Positions 26,606-36,405 are shown, numbered from the stretch's first letter. The stretch: DNA of 64,000 nucleotides from Sphingomonas sp. PL-96 (GCF_020707215.1 NZ_JAJFET010000006.1:1-64000); one strand, 5' to 3'. Made by a program: numbers and translations. The notes: generated by a model not told the origin, from the letters alone.

Positions 26606-27607
26606 TCAGGGATTGCCGCTGCCGCCGTGGGCGCCAACAGCAGTGCCGGACGAATAGCTCGCCTCATCCGATGCCAGGGCGACGTAGAGCGATGCGAGTT
26701 CGGCCGGCTGGCCGGCGCGCCCATAAGGGGTGTCTTGGCCGAACTCGCCCATCTTGCCCGGTAGCTGGCCGCCAGCGACCTGCAGCGGCGTCCAGATCGG
26801 GCCGGGCGCCACGGCGTTCACGCGGATGCCCTTCTTGGCCAGCTGCTTGGCCATGCCCTTGGTCAGGTTGAGGATCGCCGCCTTGGTGCTGGCATAGTCG
26901 ATCAATTCCTCGCCGGGGTCGTAGCTGTTGACCGAAATGGTGTTGAGGATGACCGCGCCCGGCGGCAGGGACGGGATCGCCGCCTTGCTGAAGCGGAACA
27001 CGTGGAAGACATTGGTTTCATAGGTACGGACGAACTGCTCGTCCGTGATCTCCAGAATGTCGGCCTTGCTCTGCTGATAGGCGGCGTTGTTCACCAGGAT
27101 GTCGAGCCCGCCCAGGCCGGCGATCGCCTTGCGCACGGTATCCTCGCAGGCCTTTTGCGTGCGGATGTCGGCGGGCAGCAGCACCGCCTTGCGGCCCGCC
27201 TGCTCGATGAGCTGCTTCACCTCGCGCGCATCGGGTTCTTCGGTGGGATAATAGTTGATCGCCACGTCTGCGCCCTCGCGCGCATAGGCGATGGCCGCCG
27301 CACGGCCGATGCCGCTGTCTCCGCCAGTGATGAGCGCGCGCCGCCCCGCAAGCTTGCCCGATCCGCGATAACTGGTTTCGCCATGATCCGGGCGCGGGTT
27401 CATCTTGCTGGCGAGGGCGGGCCAGGGCTGCCGCTGCTCCGGAAACGGCTCGCGACGGTATTTGGTGCGCGGGTCGCGCAGCACAGGCCCGGTTCCGCCA
27501 GCTGCCGACTGGGTCCCCTGCGCCGCCGCGGGAGCGGCGGCCGCCGCAAGTCCCGCTGCCGCGCCGGTCAGAACCGCACGCCGCGATGCCTCATAGTCGT
27601 TCATCAT
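26606..27607 (-). CDS. SDR oxidoreductase with Tat-type signal (YghA/general-stress type)
   Basis: This 333-residue protein begins with a twin-arginine-like signal, EASRRAVLTGAAAGLAAAAAP. An N-terminal extension typical of the YghA/YhdF stress-type SDRs (WPALASKMNPRPDHGETSY) precedes the Rossmann core: GRRALITGGDSGIGRAAA, LVNNAAYQ, TISVNSYDPG and YASTKAAI with the YxxxK pair. The C terminus YSSGTAVGAHGG ends a normal SDR fold. If exported through Tat, it would be folded with its cofactor in the cytoplasm. The start is one of two adjacent ATGs (27607 or 27604) behind AGGAG. It diverges from the GH15 gene. Confidence 0.85.
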   Translation of the reverse strand: MMNDYEASRRAVLTGAAAGLAAAAAPAAAQGTQSAAGGTGPVLRDPRTKYRREPFPEQRQPWPALASKMNPRPDHGETSYRGSGKLAGRRALITGGDSGIGRAAAIAYAREGADVAINYYPTEEPDAREVKQLIEQAGRKAVLLPADIRTQKACEDTVRKAIAGLGGLDILVNNAAYQQSKADILEITDEQFVRTYETNVFHVFRFSKAAIPSLPPGAVILNTISVNSYDPGEELIDYASTKAAILNLTKGMAKQLAKKGIRVNAVAPGPIWTPLQVAGGQLPGKMGEFGQDTPYGRAGQPAELASLYVALASDEASYSSGTAVGAHGGSGNP

Positions 27608-27894
27608 GTTGCTCCTGTTGATCCTGCCGCCAACGAGTGAGCGCGCGTTTCTGTTCGTGGGCGCCGATGCGACGCCGCGTTTTCTCCGAAAGGATCTGTT
27701 TTCGCATTGCGCGCAAGGCACCGTTTCCAAAAACGACGGGATCCTTGACGCATCTCGACCGGTTGTTCGGGTTCGCAGCCAGAAAACGGGAGTTCGCGCG
27801 TGCAACGTCACCCTGCCGATCCATGCCTCACGCGGGCAGCAAGCCTTGGATGGGACGGCGTCCGGCATACGCAACTGGCCGGCTCCACGCTGGG

Positions 27895-29724
27895 ATGACC
27901 GGCGTTCTCAAACGATTGACATCGCAGCACAATCAAGCTTCGCAACCCGGCACACGGCGCGACGGCTATCTTGCGCTGCAGGATTATGCCGCGCTTGGCG
28001 AGGGACGTTCGGTGGCGCTTTCGGGCGCCGACGGGTCGATCGACTGGTGGTGCGTGCCCAACATGGACTCGCCGCCGCTGTTCGACCGGCTGCTGGACGC
28101 CGAGGAAGGGGGGCATTTCTCGCTGGTTCCCGACGCGCCGTTCACGTCGGAACGCGCGTACCGGGAAGGCAGCAACGTCCTGGAGACGATCTTCACGACG
28201 GCCGGCGGCCGCGCCAGGATCACGGAATCGATGAACAGCGGTCCTGCCGGGCGGCTTCCCTGGGCGGAACTCGCACGACGGATCGAGGGGCTGGACGGCA
28301 CCGTGCGGCTCCGCATGACGATGCGGCCCGGACGGCGTGGCGATACCGTCAGCCCCTATCACGCGACCATCGGCAAGCAGACCGTCTTTCATGTCGAACG
28401 GGTGCTGGGGCTGCTGCTCCACAGCGATGGGGTAAGGTCGAGCTGGGCGGACGAGGGCGTGACCGGGCATGTCTCGGTCAGTGCGGGCGATCGCGAGGTG
28501 GTGGCGATCGTCGCTGGCCGTGACGAACCGCTGGTGGTGCCGGGGATCGACGAGATCGATGCCCGCATCGACATCTCGGACGCGGAATGGCGCGTCTGGG
28601 CGGACAGCGTGCGCTACGATGGTCCCGACCGCAGCGCCTTTGTGCGGTCCGGCCTTGCGCTCAAGCTGCTGCTCTTTTCACCCTCCGGCGCGATCGCGGC
28701 GGCAGCGACGACCTCGCTTCCGGAGCGGATCGGGGGCACCAAGAATTTCGACTATCGCTTCGCCTGGATCCGCGATGCCGGGTACACGATCAAGGCGTTC
28801 CTCGCCGCGGGTGCGGAAGCCGAGGCCAAGGCCGCGTTCACCTGGCTGCTCGACCGGCTCGCCAACCAGGGCACAGCCGTGTTCTACACGCTGGGCGGCG
28901 AGGAAGTCCCGCAGGCGCGCGAGTGGAAGATGCCGGGCTACCGCGGCTCGACGCCGGTGGTCACGGGCAACATCGCGACCGAGCAGCTGCAGCACGGCGT
29001 CTATGGCGACATCTTCGAGACCGCAGCCCGGTTCGTGGACAGTGGCAACATCCTCGACAGTGCCAGCGCGCAGCTGCTGTCGGAACTGGCCGACGAATGC
29101 GCCGATCGCTGGCGGACGCCGGATGCGGGCATCTGGGAACTGCCGGACCCCCAGCATTTTACGATGTCGAAGATCAGCTGCTGGCAGGCGCTTGCCCGGG
29201 CGGTCGAGCTTGCCGACCAGGGGCAGCTGCCGACGACCTGCCGCGACCGCTGGCGCCGCGAGCGGGACCGGATCGCGGAATGGATCGACGCGAACTGCTG
29301 GTCGGAGAAGCGGCAGGCGTTTGTCCTGCACCCCGGCAGCGACAGCCTCGATGCGTCGCTTGCGCTGGCGGTACGGTTCGGGTTCGACGGGCGCGAGCGG
29401 CTGGCCAAGACGCTGGATGCGATCGACCGGGAACTCGGCGCCGGACCCTTTCACTACCGCTACAGCGGGATGGAGCAGGAAGAGGGCTGCTTCCTGGCCT
29501 GCTCCTTCTGGATCGTCGAGGCGCGTGCGCTGTTGGGCGATTGCGAGGGCGCGCGGGCGCGGATGACCGCGCTGACCGAGGCGCTGGCGGGGCATGTCGG
29601 CATTTTTCCCGAAATGATCGACCCGGCAACGGGCGCGTTCCTGGGCAACCTGCCGCAGGGCCTGTCGCATCTCGCCCATGTCATGGCGATGTCGGTGCTG
29701 AACGAGGAAATGCCTGCGGTGTGA
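27895..29724 (+). CDS. Glycoside hydrolase family 15 protein (glucoamylase/trehalase type)
   Basis: This protein of about 609 residues has the bacterial GH15 layout. The N-terminal beta-sandwich starts at LALQDYAALGEGRSVALSGADGSIDWWCVPNMDSPPLFDRLLD, and the alpha/alpha-barrel contains NFDYRFAWIRDAGYTIKAF, YRGSTPVVTGN and the conserved helix ending DPATGAFLGNLPQGLSHLA. Members hydrolyse glucosides such as maltodextrins or trehalose. There is no clear signal peptide, so it probably acts in the cytoplasm. The start is uncertain: ATG 27895 is nearest to the conserved part, and the frame stays open upstream through unconserved sequence. A Gfo/Idh/MocA gene follows 45 bases later. Confidence 0.85.
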   Translation: MTGVLKRLTSQHNQASQPGTRRDGYLALQDYAALGEGRSVALSGADGSIDWWCVPNMDSPPLFDRLLDAEEGGHFSLVPDAPFTSERAYREGSNVLETIFTTAGGRARITESMNSGPAGRLPWAELARRIEGLDGTVRLRMTMRPGRRGDTVSPYHATIGKQTVFHVERVLGLLLHSDGVRSSWADEGVTGHVSVSAGDREVVAIVAGRDEPLVVPGIDEIDARIDISDAEWRVWADSVRYDGPDRSAFVRSGLALKLLLFSPSGAIAAAATTSLPERIGGTKNFDYRFAWIRDAGYTIKAFLAAGAEAEAKAAFTWLLDRLANQGTAVFYTLGGEEVPQAREWKMPGYRGSTPVVTGNIATEQLQHGVYGDIFETAARFVDSGNILDSASAQLLSELADECADRWRTPDAGIWELPDPQHFTMSKISCWQALARAVELADQGQLPTTCRDRWRRERDRIAEWIDANCWSEKRQAFVLHPGSDSLDASLALAVRFGFDGRERLAKTLDAIDRELGAGPFHYRYSGMEQEEGCFLACSFWIVEARALLGDCEGARARMTALTEALAGHVGIFPEMIDPATGAFLGNLPQGLSHLAHVMAMSVLNEEMPAV

Positions 29725-29769
29725 CGTTGGCAGCAAACAAGACAAGCAACGCAAAAACAGGAGAACACC

Positions 29770-30885
29770 ATGTTCGGGCACAAGAAGAAGATTCGCTATG
29801 CCGTGGTGGCGGGCGGCCAGATCTCGCAGCAGGCGTTCATGCCGGGCATCGGCCGCACGGACAATTCGGAACTCGCCGCGCTGGTAACGGGCGATCCGGT
29901 CAAGGCGGAGCAGCTCGCCGGCGCCTACAAGATCAAGGCGTGGTCCTATGAGGAGTATGACACGCTGCTCAAGTCGGGCGAGATCGACGCGGTCTATATC
30001 GCCACGCCCAATTTCCGGCACACCCCCTTTGCGGTCGCAGCACTGGAAGCCGGCATCCACGTGCTGCTGGAAAAGCCGATGGCGTCCAGCGTCGAAGAGG
30101 CGGAGCAGATCCTTGCTGCCCAGAAGCGCGGTGGTGCCAAGCTGATGGTCGCATACCGGCTGCACCATGAACCGGGCACCGTGGAAATGGTCACGCGTGC
30201 GCGCAACGGCGACTTTGGCGAGCTGCGTGCCTTTTCCTCCGTCTTTGCGCAGAATGTCGCAGAGGAGAATTCGCGCGGGCACAATGGCTATTGGGGCGGG
30301 CCGGTACCGGACATGGGCACCTATCCGCTGAACGCCGTGCGCAACCTGTTCGGGGAGGAGCCGATCTCGGTCCAGGCGGTCGGGACCAAGACGGCGGGCC
30401 GCGGCTTCAACTTCCATGACACGGTGGCAGTGACGCTGCGCTTCCCCAAGGAGCGTGTCGCGCAGTTCACCGTCAGCTATGCGACCGCGTCCGCCGAGAA
30501 TTTCACATTGGTCGGCACGGAGGCGACCATCCACGCCTCGCCCTGCTTCATGTTCGGGCCGAAGGTCGGCATCTCCTATACCGAGACGACCGAGGCGGGG
30601 AGCAAGACCCACAGCTTCGATCCAGTCGAGCAGTTCGGGAACGAGACGCAGTATTTCTCGGACTGCATCCTCAACGACCGCGAGCCAGAGGCCAATGGCG
30701 AAGAGGGCTTGATGGACATGCGCGTGCTGGCTGCGGTCGAGAAGTCGCTGGAGAGCGGAGAAGCGGTTGTGTTGCCGGCCGCCCAGCGATCCGGTCAGAT
30801 CCAGCCGGACCAGGCGCTGAAGCTGAAGCCCGCCAAGGAGCCGAGCGAAGACGAACTGATCAGCGTCATCCCGCAGTCTGCCTGA
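29770..30885 (+). CDS. Gfo/Idh/MocA family oxidoreductase
   Basis: This 371-residue NAD(P)-dependent sugar or cyclitol dehydrogenase has an N-terminal Rossmann domain with AVVAGGQISQQAFMPGI and DAVYIATPNFRH, the signature VLLEKPMASSVEEAE, and a C-terminal beta-sheet domain with GGPVPDMGTYPLNAVRNLFGEEP. The family includes glucose-fructose oxidoreductase. The natural sugar substrate is unknown. It has a good AGGAG site and sits 45 bases after the GH15 gene, so the two may act in sequence on a released glucose unit. Confidence 0.9.
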   Translation: MFGHKKKIRYAVVAGGQISQQAFMPGIGRTDNSELAALVTGDPVKAEQLAGAYKIKAWSYEEYDTLLKSGEIDAVYIATPNFRHTPFAVAALEAGIHVLLEKPMASSVEEAEQILAAQKRGGAKLMVAYRLHHEPGTVEMVTRARNGDFGELRAFSSVFAQNVAEENSRGHNGYWGGPVPDMGTYPLNAVRNLFGEEPISVQAVGTKTAGRGFNFHDTVAVTLRFPKERVAQFTVSYATASAENFTLVGTEATIHASPCFMFGPKVGISYTETTEAGSKTHSFDPVEQFGNETQYFSDCILNDREPEANGEEGLMDMRVLAAVEKSLESGEAVVLPAAQRSGQIQPDQALKLKPAKEPSEDELISVIPQSA

Positions 30886-31069
30886 TCCGCCCGGGCGCAG
30901 GTGGACGAGGGTTCGCCTGCGCCAAAGGGCACAAGAGAGGGCGGCGAAGTGCTCGCGCGCGCTTGATCCAACCGGCCGATCCGGCAAGGACGTTCTCGCG
31001 AACGGCGGACCTGCCGACGTTCGGGACCGAACAATCGCGCGATTGCGCATCGCGCCAGGGGCCGTGACC

Positions 31070-31966
31070 ATGCAGCATCCGGAACATCAGTATCTCGACC
31101 TTCTCTCGCAGGTGCTGGAGCGGGGCGACGAGCGACTGGACAGAACCGGCGTCGGCACGCGGTCGATCTTCGGCGCGATGGTCCGGTTCGACCTGTCGCA
31201 GGGCGAGGCGCCGATCCTGACGACCAAGCGCGTCTATTGGAAAACGGCCGTTAAGGAGATGCTGTGGTTCCTGACGGGCGGCACCAACATCCAGCCGCTG
31301 CTGCGGGAGAATGTGCGGATCTGGACCGACTGGCCGCTTGCCGCCTACCGCCGCGAGACCGGCGAGGCGGTCTCGCAGGAAGCATTCGAGCAACGCATCC
31401 TTGAGGACGACGACTTCGCCGCACGCTGGGGTGAGCTGGGGCCGGTGTACGGGAAGCAGTGGCGGCGTTGGCTCGGGGCGGATGGTCGCGAACATGACCA
31501 GATCGGCGAGCTGGTCTGGACGCTTCGGGAAAATCCCGCGAGCCGGAGGATGCTGTTCCACGGCTGGAATGTCGGGGAGCTGGGCGGCATGGCATTGCCG
31601 CCGTGTCACATGGTCTATCAATATCATGTAACCTCTGACGGACGGCTGAACTGCCTGTTGTTCCAGCGATCGGTCGACCTGCTGCTGGGGGCGGCGTTCA
31701 ACTTTGTCGGCGCAACCGCGCTTCAGCTGATGCTCGCCCAGCAGGCCGGGCTGCAACCCGGCGAGCTCATCTGGGTCGGCGGGGATGTGCATCTGTACCT
31801 GAACCATCTGGAGCAGGCGCGCGCGCAGCTGCTGCGGGAGCCGCGCCCTTTCCCCAGGATGCGCCTGCTGCGGAAGCCGGAGAGCATCGACGATTACCGG
31901 ATCGAGGATTTCGAGGTGCAGGACTATGCACCGCACGGTGCGATCAAGGCTGAGGTGGCGGTTTGA
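31070..31966 (+). CDS. thyA: Thymidylate synthase
   Basis: This 298-residue enzyme makes dTMP from dUMP using methylenetetrahydrofolate. The catalytic cysteine is Cys179 in ALPPCHMVYQ, with LNCLLFQRSVDLLLGAAFNF carrying the dUMP-binding residues. It is somewhat longer than E. coli ThyA because of an insert around FEQRILEDDDFAARWGELG, common in other bacteria. ATG 31070 is preceded by AGGGG; an in-frame ATG nine codons upstream is less likely. Its stop overlaps the folA start, so the pair regenerates the folate that ThyA consumes. Confidence 0.96.
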   Translation: MQHPEHQYLDLLSQVLERGDERLDRTGVGTRSIFGAMVRFDLSQGEAPILTTKRVYWKTAVKEMLWFLTGGTNIQPLLRENVRIWTDWPLAAYRRETGEAVSQEAFEQRILEDDDFAARWGELGPVYGKQWRRWLGADGREHDQIGELVWTLRENPASRRMLFHGWNVGELGGMALPPCHMVYQYHVTSDGRLNCLLFQRSVDLLLGAAFNFVGATALQLMLAQQAGLQPGELIWVGGDVHLYLNHLEQARAQLLREPRPFPRMRLLRKPESIDDYRIEDFEVQDYAPHGAIKAEVAV

Positions 31967-32454
31967 CCCCGAGTGCTGACAAGGCCACGATCGTCTTCCA
32001 CCTGGCGCGCGCCGACAATGGCGTGATCGGGCGCGATGGCCAGCTGCCCTGGCACCTGCCCGCCGATCTCCGCCGCTTCAAGGCCGGAACCATGGGCAAG
32101 CCGATGGTCATGGGAAGGAAGACGTTCGAGAGCTTCCCGAGCCCTTTGCCGGGGCGGCGGCACATCGTGCTGACGCGGGACCCGAGCTGGTCGGCGGCCG
32201 GCGCGGAGGTGGCGCGCGATCCGGAAGCGGCGCTGGCGCTGGCGGGTGCGGGTGAGGTCGCGGTGATCGGCGGCGCGGAGGTGTTCGCGCTGTTCCTGCC
32301 CCATGCCGATCGGATCGAGCTGACCGAGGTACATGCGGCTCCCGAGGGGGATGCGGTGGTCCCGGCGTTCGAAGGCTGGCGCGAAGCAGCGCGCGAGGAT
32401 TTTGCGGAAGAGGGCGGGCGGCCGGCGTACAGCTTTGTAACCCTGGTGCGGTAA
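31963..32454 (+). CDS. folA: Dihydrofolate reductase
   Basis: This 163-residue enzyme reduces dihydrofolate to tetrahydrofolate. Family motifs include NGVIGRDGQLPWHLPADLRRFK, the NADPH-binding stretch VMGRKTFESFPSPLPGRRHIVLTR, and VIGGAEVFALFLPHADRIELTEVHA. No ATG or GTG is available; the start is TTG 31963, which overlaps the thyA stop codon in a TTGA arrangement, so it is probably translated by ribosomes finishing thyA. The pairing of thyA and folA is common. Confidence 0.93.
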   Translation: MTPSADKATIVFHLARADNGVIGRDGQLPWHLPADLRRFKAGTMGKPMVMGRKTFESFPSPLPGRRHIVLTRDPSWSAAGAEVARDPEAALALAGAGEVAVIGGAEVFALFLPHADRIELTEVHAAPEGDAVVPAFEGWREAAREDFAEEGGRPAYSFVTLVR

Positions 32455-32527
32455 GAGGGCACGAGTGCGCCGCCTGACGCGCACGCACGGTTTGCCTGCG
32501 CGCCGCCTTTCCCTATAGCGCGGAGCC

Positions 32528-33466
32528 ATGGAGCGGCTGGACGGCAGCTCGGCGGTCCCTGCAGGGTTGCGGGGCGGGATCGTCGCGCTCGGCAATTTCG
32601 ACGGATTTCACCTCGGGCACCAGGCGGTGGTGCGCCAGGCGGTGACGCGTGCCCGTGCCGAGGGGCGGCCGGCGATCGTCGCCACGTTCGATCCGCATCC
32701 GATCCGCCATTTCCGCCCGGATGCCGCACCGTTTCGGCTGACGACGCTCGACCAGCGCGAGCGGCTGTTCGCGCAGGCAGGCGCAGATGCGATGCTGGTG
32801 TTCGGCTTCGACGCCGCGCTCGCCAGCCTGTCGGCGGTCGCCTTTATCGAGCAGCGGCTGCGTGGGCTGGCCGGGATCGGTGGGGTGGTGACGGGCGCCG
32901 ACTTCACCTTTGGCAAGGGACGCGACGGTAATGTCGCGGTGCTGGCGGCCCTGGGGGACGCGCAGGGCTTTTCGGTCGATACGGTGGGCGCGGTCGAGGA
33001 TGCGGGCGGCACCGTGTCGTCGAGCCGGATCCGGGCGCTCCTTCAAGAGGGGCGGCCGGCTGAGGCGGCGGCGCTGTTGACGCGGCCGTTCGCGATCGAG
33101 GGCGTGGTGGCGCCGGGTGCGAAGCTCGGGCGCGAGCTCGGGTTCCCGACCGCCAATCTGACGCTGGGTACGTACCTGCGGCCGGCCTATGGCATCTATG
33201 CGGTGCGCGGGCAGCTGGCGGACGGGCGCGTGCTCGATGGGGTCGCCAACCTGGGTATCCGGCCGATGATCGAGCCGCCGCTCGAACTTCTGGAGCCTCA
33301 TTTCTTCGACTTCTCCGGCGACCTGTACGGGCAGCGGATCGAAGTCGCCTTGATCGACTATCTGCGGCCGGAGTGGCGATTCGACGGGCTGGAGGCGCTG
33401 AAGGCGCAGATCGCGCGCGATTGCGACGATGCTCGGGCGGTGTTGACGGGGAAGGTGCGCACGTAG
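32528..33466 (+). CDS. ribF: Bifunctional riboflavin kinase/FAD synthetase
   Basis: This 312-residue enzyme converts riboflavin to FMN and then FAD. The N-terminal adenylyltransferase domain has IVALGNFDGFHLGHQAVV, and SSSRIRALLQEG marks its end. The C-terminal kinase domain has GRELGFPTANLTLG and the conserved YGIYAVRG and VANLGIRP. It lies 73 bases after folA on the same strand and converges on hemA across a palindromic repeat. Confidence 0.95.
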   Translation: MERLDGSSAVPAGLRGGIVALGNFDGFHLGHQAVVRQAVTRARAEGRPAIVATFDPHPIRHFRPDAAPFRLTTLDQRERLFAQAGADAMLVFGFDAALASLSAVAFIEQRLRGLAGIGGVVTGADFTFGKGRDGNVAVLAALGDAQGFSVDTVGAVEDAGGTVSSSRIRALLQEGRPAEAAALLTRPFAIEGVVAPGAKLGRELGFPTANLTLGTYLRPAYGIYAVRGQLADGRVLDGVANLGIRPMIEPPLELLEPHFFDFSGDLYGQRIEVALIDYLRPEWRFDGLEALKAQIARDCDDARAVLTGKVRT

Positions 33467-33474
33467 CGCGAGCC

Positions 33475-33552
33475 GTGCTCCTGCGCAGGCAGGAGTCTGA
33501 ATTGACCCGCGTCGCCCCTTGTTGCCCAGCGCTCCTGCCGGCGCAGAAGCGC
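33475..33552. repeat. Palindromic repeat pair of the same family as 1-93
   Basis: Two 22-base units, one containing TCCTGCGCAGGCAGGAG (33475-33496) and one at 33531-33552, are inverted relative to each other with 18 of 22 positions matching. The spacer is about 34 bases. Sitting between the convergent ribF and hemA genes, it could act as a bidirectional terminator or be a REP-like element. Confidence 0.6.
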
Positions 33553-33579
33553 GATCAAGGTGCGTCCGGTCGAGCGCCC

Positions 33580-34833
33580 TCAGGCGGCGCGGCGCATTTC
33601 CAGGCGGCCCCAGATTTCGACCAACGCGTCGGTGAGCTCGCGCATCATGATCTCGTCATGGGCGGGGCCGGGAGTGAAGCGCAGCCGCTCGGTGCCACGG
33701 GGTACCGTCGGGAAGTTGATCGGCTGCACGTAGACGCCGTATTCGGCGAGCAGGATATCGCTGACGCGCTTGGCCTTTACCGGATCGCCGACCATCAAGG
33801 GCACGATGTGGGTGGTCGAGTCCATCACTGGCAGCCCGGCATCGCGGAACATCGCCTTGAGCTTCGCCGCGGCAGCCTGCTGGCCCTCACGCTCGGCCGA
33901 GGATGCCTTGAGGTGGCGCACGCTCGCCAGCGCACCGGCGACCAGCACCGGCGAGAGCGAGGTGGTGAAGATGAAGCCGGGCGCATAGCTGCGGATCACG
34001 TCGATGATCGTGCGATCGGCCGCGATGTAACCGCCCATCACCCCGAACGCCTTCCCAAGCGTGCCTTCGATGATGTTGAGGCGATCGGCCACGCCATCAC
34101 GCTCGGAAATGCCGCCACCGCGTGCGCCGTACATGCCGACGGCATGGACTTCGTCGAGATAGGTGAGGGCGTTGTACTTGTCGGCCAGGTCGCAGATCGC
34201 CGCGATCGGGGCGATGTCGGCGTCCATCGAATAGACGCTTTCGAACGCGATCAGCTTGGGCGCCTGCGGATCCGCCTCGGCGAGCAGCTCCTCGAGATGG
34301 GCGACGTCGTTGTGGCGGAAGACGCGCTTCTCGCAGCCCGAATTGCGGATGCCCGCGATCATCGAGGCGTGGTTGAGCTCGTCGGAAAAGATGATGCAGC
34401 CCGGCAGCACCTTGGCGAGCGTCGCGAGCGTCGCTTCGTTGGAGACATAGCCGCTGGTGAACAGCAGCGCGCCTTCCTTGCCGTGGAGGTCGGCGAGCTC
34501 GCTCTCGAGATCGATGTGGTAGTGGGTGTTGCCGCCGATGTTGCGGGTGCCGCCCGAGCCGGCACCGACGTCGTGCAGCGCCTCTTCCATGGCGGCGATG
34601 ACGGCCGGGTGCTGCCCCATCGCCAGATAGTCGTTGGAGCACCAGACCGTGATCGGCTTGGGCCCGTTATGCCCGGCGAAGCAGCGCGCGTTGGGGAACA
34701 TGCCCTTGTTGCGCAGGATGTCGATGAAGACGCGGTAGCGCCCCTCGGCATGGAGCCTGTCGATCGCCTGGTTGAAGACGCGGCTGTAATCGACCGCGCG
34801 AACGGTTTCGTCGCTGGACATGGAGGCTGACAT
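33580..34833 (-). CDS. hemA: 5-aminolevulinate synthase
   Basis: This 417-residue PLP enzyme condenses glycine and succinyl-CoA into 5-aminolevulinate, the first haem precursor in the C4 pathway of alphaproteobacteria. The Schiff-base lysine is Lys261 in [11 protein letters not shown]. Other family motifs are [15 protein letters not shown] and [14 protein letters not shown]. The start may be ATG 34833 or the ATG four codons later; neither has a strong ribosome binding site. It is followed on its own strand by the palindromic repeat, and murI lies upstream on the same strand. Confidence 0.96.
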   Translation of the reverse strand: MSASMSSDETVRAVDYSRVFNQAIDRLHAEGRYRVFIDILRNKGMFPNARCFAGHNGPKPITVWCSNDYLAMGQHPAVIAAMEEALHDVGAGSGGTRNIGGNTHYHIDLESELADLHGKEGALLFTSGYVSNEATLATLAKVLPGCIIFSDELNHASMIAGIRNSGCEKRVFRHNDVAHLEELLAEADPQAPKLIAFESVYSMDADIAPIAAICDLADKYNALTYLDEVHAVGMYGARGGGISERDGVADRLNIIEGTLGKAFGVMGGYIAADRTIIDVIRSYAPGFIFTTSLSPVLVAGALASVRHLKASSAEREGQQAAAAKLKAMFRDAGLPVMDSTTHIVPLMVGDPVKAKRVSDILLAEYGVYVQPINFPTVPRGTERLRFTPGPAHDEIMMRELTDALVEIWGRLEMRRAA

Positions 34834-34896
34834 AACGGCGGAGCCCTTGTTTTTCCACTGGGAAAGCCGGCCGGCTGCCCCGAAACGGGCGTGGAA

Positions 34897-35694
34897 TCAC
34901 AGCGTTTTGATCTGAGTCAGTCCAAAGCGTGCCAAGGCGGCGCGCAACGACTCGGTCTCTGCGTCCGTGCCCGTGAACACCGCTACGCCAGGGGGCGGCG
35001 AATCGGGCCATTCGGCATCGCCAAGCAGATGCGCGGTGCGGCGGGCGATGCCTTCGCCGCCGTCCACGAAGCGGATCGGACGGCCGGCGGCGGCCTCCAG
35101 TCGGTCGGACACCAGCGGGAAATGGGTGCAGGCGTTGACGATCACGTCGATGCGGCCGCCGTCGGGCTGGTCGAGCAGCCCGGCGAGCACCGCGCGATAG
35201 GCGTGGTCGTCGGTCTCTTCGCCACGCAGGCGAGCCTCGGCAAGCGCCACCAGCGCAGCCGAGCCGTGGCGCAGCACGCGGCAGTCGGCGGCGAAGCGAG
35301 TGGCGAGGTCGTCGACATAGGGCTGGCGCACCGTCGCCTCCGTCCCGAGCACGCCGATGACGCGCGTGCGGCTCCACTCGGCCGCAGGCTTGATCGCGGG
35401 AACGGTGCCGACCACCGGCAGGTCGAGGGCCGCGCGCACGGCCGGCAGCGCGATGGTGGAGGCGGTGTTGCAGGCGATCACGATCAACCGCGGGTGGTAG
35501 CGCTCCGCGAGCCGCCCGAGCAGTGCCGGCACGCGCGCAGCAATTTCCGCCTCGCTGCGGGTGCCATAGGGATAGCCGGCCGAATCGGCAGCGTAGACGA
35601 TCGGGGCCTGCGGCAGCAGTCGCCGCGTCGGCGCGAGCACCGACAAACCGCCCACGCCGGAATCGAAGAACAGGATCGGGCGAGCGTCGGCCAT
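34897..35694 (-). CDS. murI: Glutamate racemase
   Basis: This 265-residue enzyme makes D-glutamate for peptidoglycan. It has the FFDSGVGGLSVL motif with Asp11 and the two catalytic cysteines, Cys75 in VIACNTAST and Cys189 in VNACTHFPL. ATG 35694 follows AAGGGA and begins directly at the first strand; the open frame upstream of it is not conserved. It lies between hemA and the divergent plsY. Confidence 0.94.
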   Translation of the reverse strand: MADARPILFFDSGVGGLSVLAPTRRLLPQAPIVYAADSAGYPYGTRSEAEIAARVPALLGRLAERYHPRLIVIACNTASTIALPAVRAALDLPVVGTVPAIKPAAEWSRTRVIGVLGTEATVRQPYVDDLATRFAADCRVLRHGSAALVALAEARLRGEETDDHAYRAVLAGLLDQPDGGRIDVIVNACTHFPLVSDRLEAAAGRPIRFVDGGEGIARRTAHLLGDAEWPDSPPPGVAVFTGTDAETESLRAALARFGLTQIKTL

Positions 35695-35769
35695 GCAGGG
35701 GTCCCTTGCGCGGGCACCGTTCCCGCTTTGATCGAGGTTGTTGCACCCCGATACCGAATTGCTTAGCCT

Positions 35770-36405
35770 ATGAGCAACTGGGGGTCTGAACCAACTTTGC
35801 CGACCGATTTCTCCTCGGCGTCGACGATCGGCGCACTGCTGCTCGGGTACCTGCTGGGCGCGATCCCGTTCGGGCTGCTGCTCGCGCGGTGGTTCGGCGC
35901 GGGCGACCTGCGCGCGATCGGTTCGGGCAATATCGGCGCGACCAACGTGCTGCGGACCGGACGCAAGGGGCTGGCGGCGGCGACGCTGCTGCTGGATGCG
36001 GCCAAGGGCGCCGTGGCCGTTCTGATCGCGGAATGGTGGTTCCCCGGCCATGGCGTGATTGCGGGAGCGGCTGCGTTCCTGGGCCATTGCTATCCGGTGT
36101 GGCTGCGCTTTCGCGGCGGCAAGGGCGTGGCGACGATGATGGGGGTCGTGCTGGCGCTGCACTGGCCGAGCGCGCTGGTGTTCGCGGCGGTGTGGCTGGG
36201 GCTGCTCGCGCTGCTGCGCATCTCGTCGGTGGCGGGGATCACGGCGTGCATCTCCGCGCCGGTGAGTGCGGCCTGGTTCGGGCGGTTCGACCTGGTGCTG
36301 ATGCTTCTGGCACTGGCGGCGATCGCGGTGTGGAAGCATCGTGAGAATCTGGGGCGGCTGCTCGACGGCACCGAGCCCCGTATCGGCAGCCGCAAGGGTG
36401 GCTGA
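35770..36405 (+). CDS. plsY: Acyl-phosphate glycerol-3-phosphate acyltransferase
   Basis: This 211-residue membrane enzyme starts phospholipid synthesis by transferring an acyl group from acyl phosphate to glycerol-3-phosphate. Five or so hydrophobic helices are visible. The three conserved motifs are AIGSGNIGATNVLR, GHCYPVWLRFRGGKGVAT and the HRENLGRLLDGTEPR tail. The dprA start lies inside its last codons. Confidence 0.94.
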   Translation: MSNWGSEPTLPTDFSSASTIGALLLGYLLGAIPFGLLLARWFGAGDLRAIGSGNIGATNVLRTGRKGLAAATLLLDAAKGAVAVLIAEWWFPGHGVIAGAAAFLGHCYPVWLRFRGGKGVATMMGVVLALHWPSALVFAAVWLGLLALLRISSVAGITACISAPVSAAWFGRFDLVLMLLALAAIAVWKHRENLGRLLDGTEPRIGSRKGG

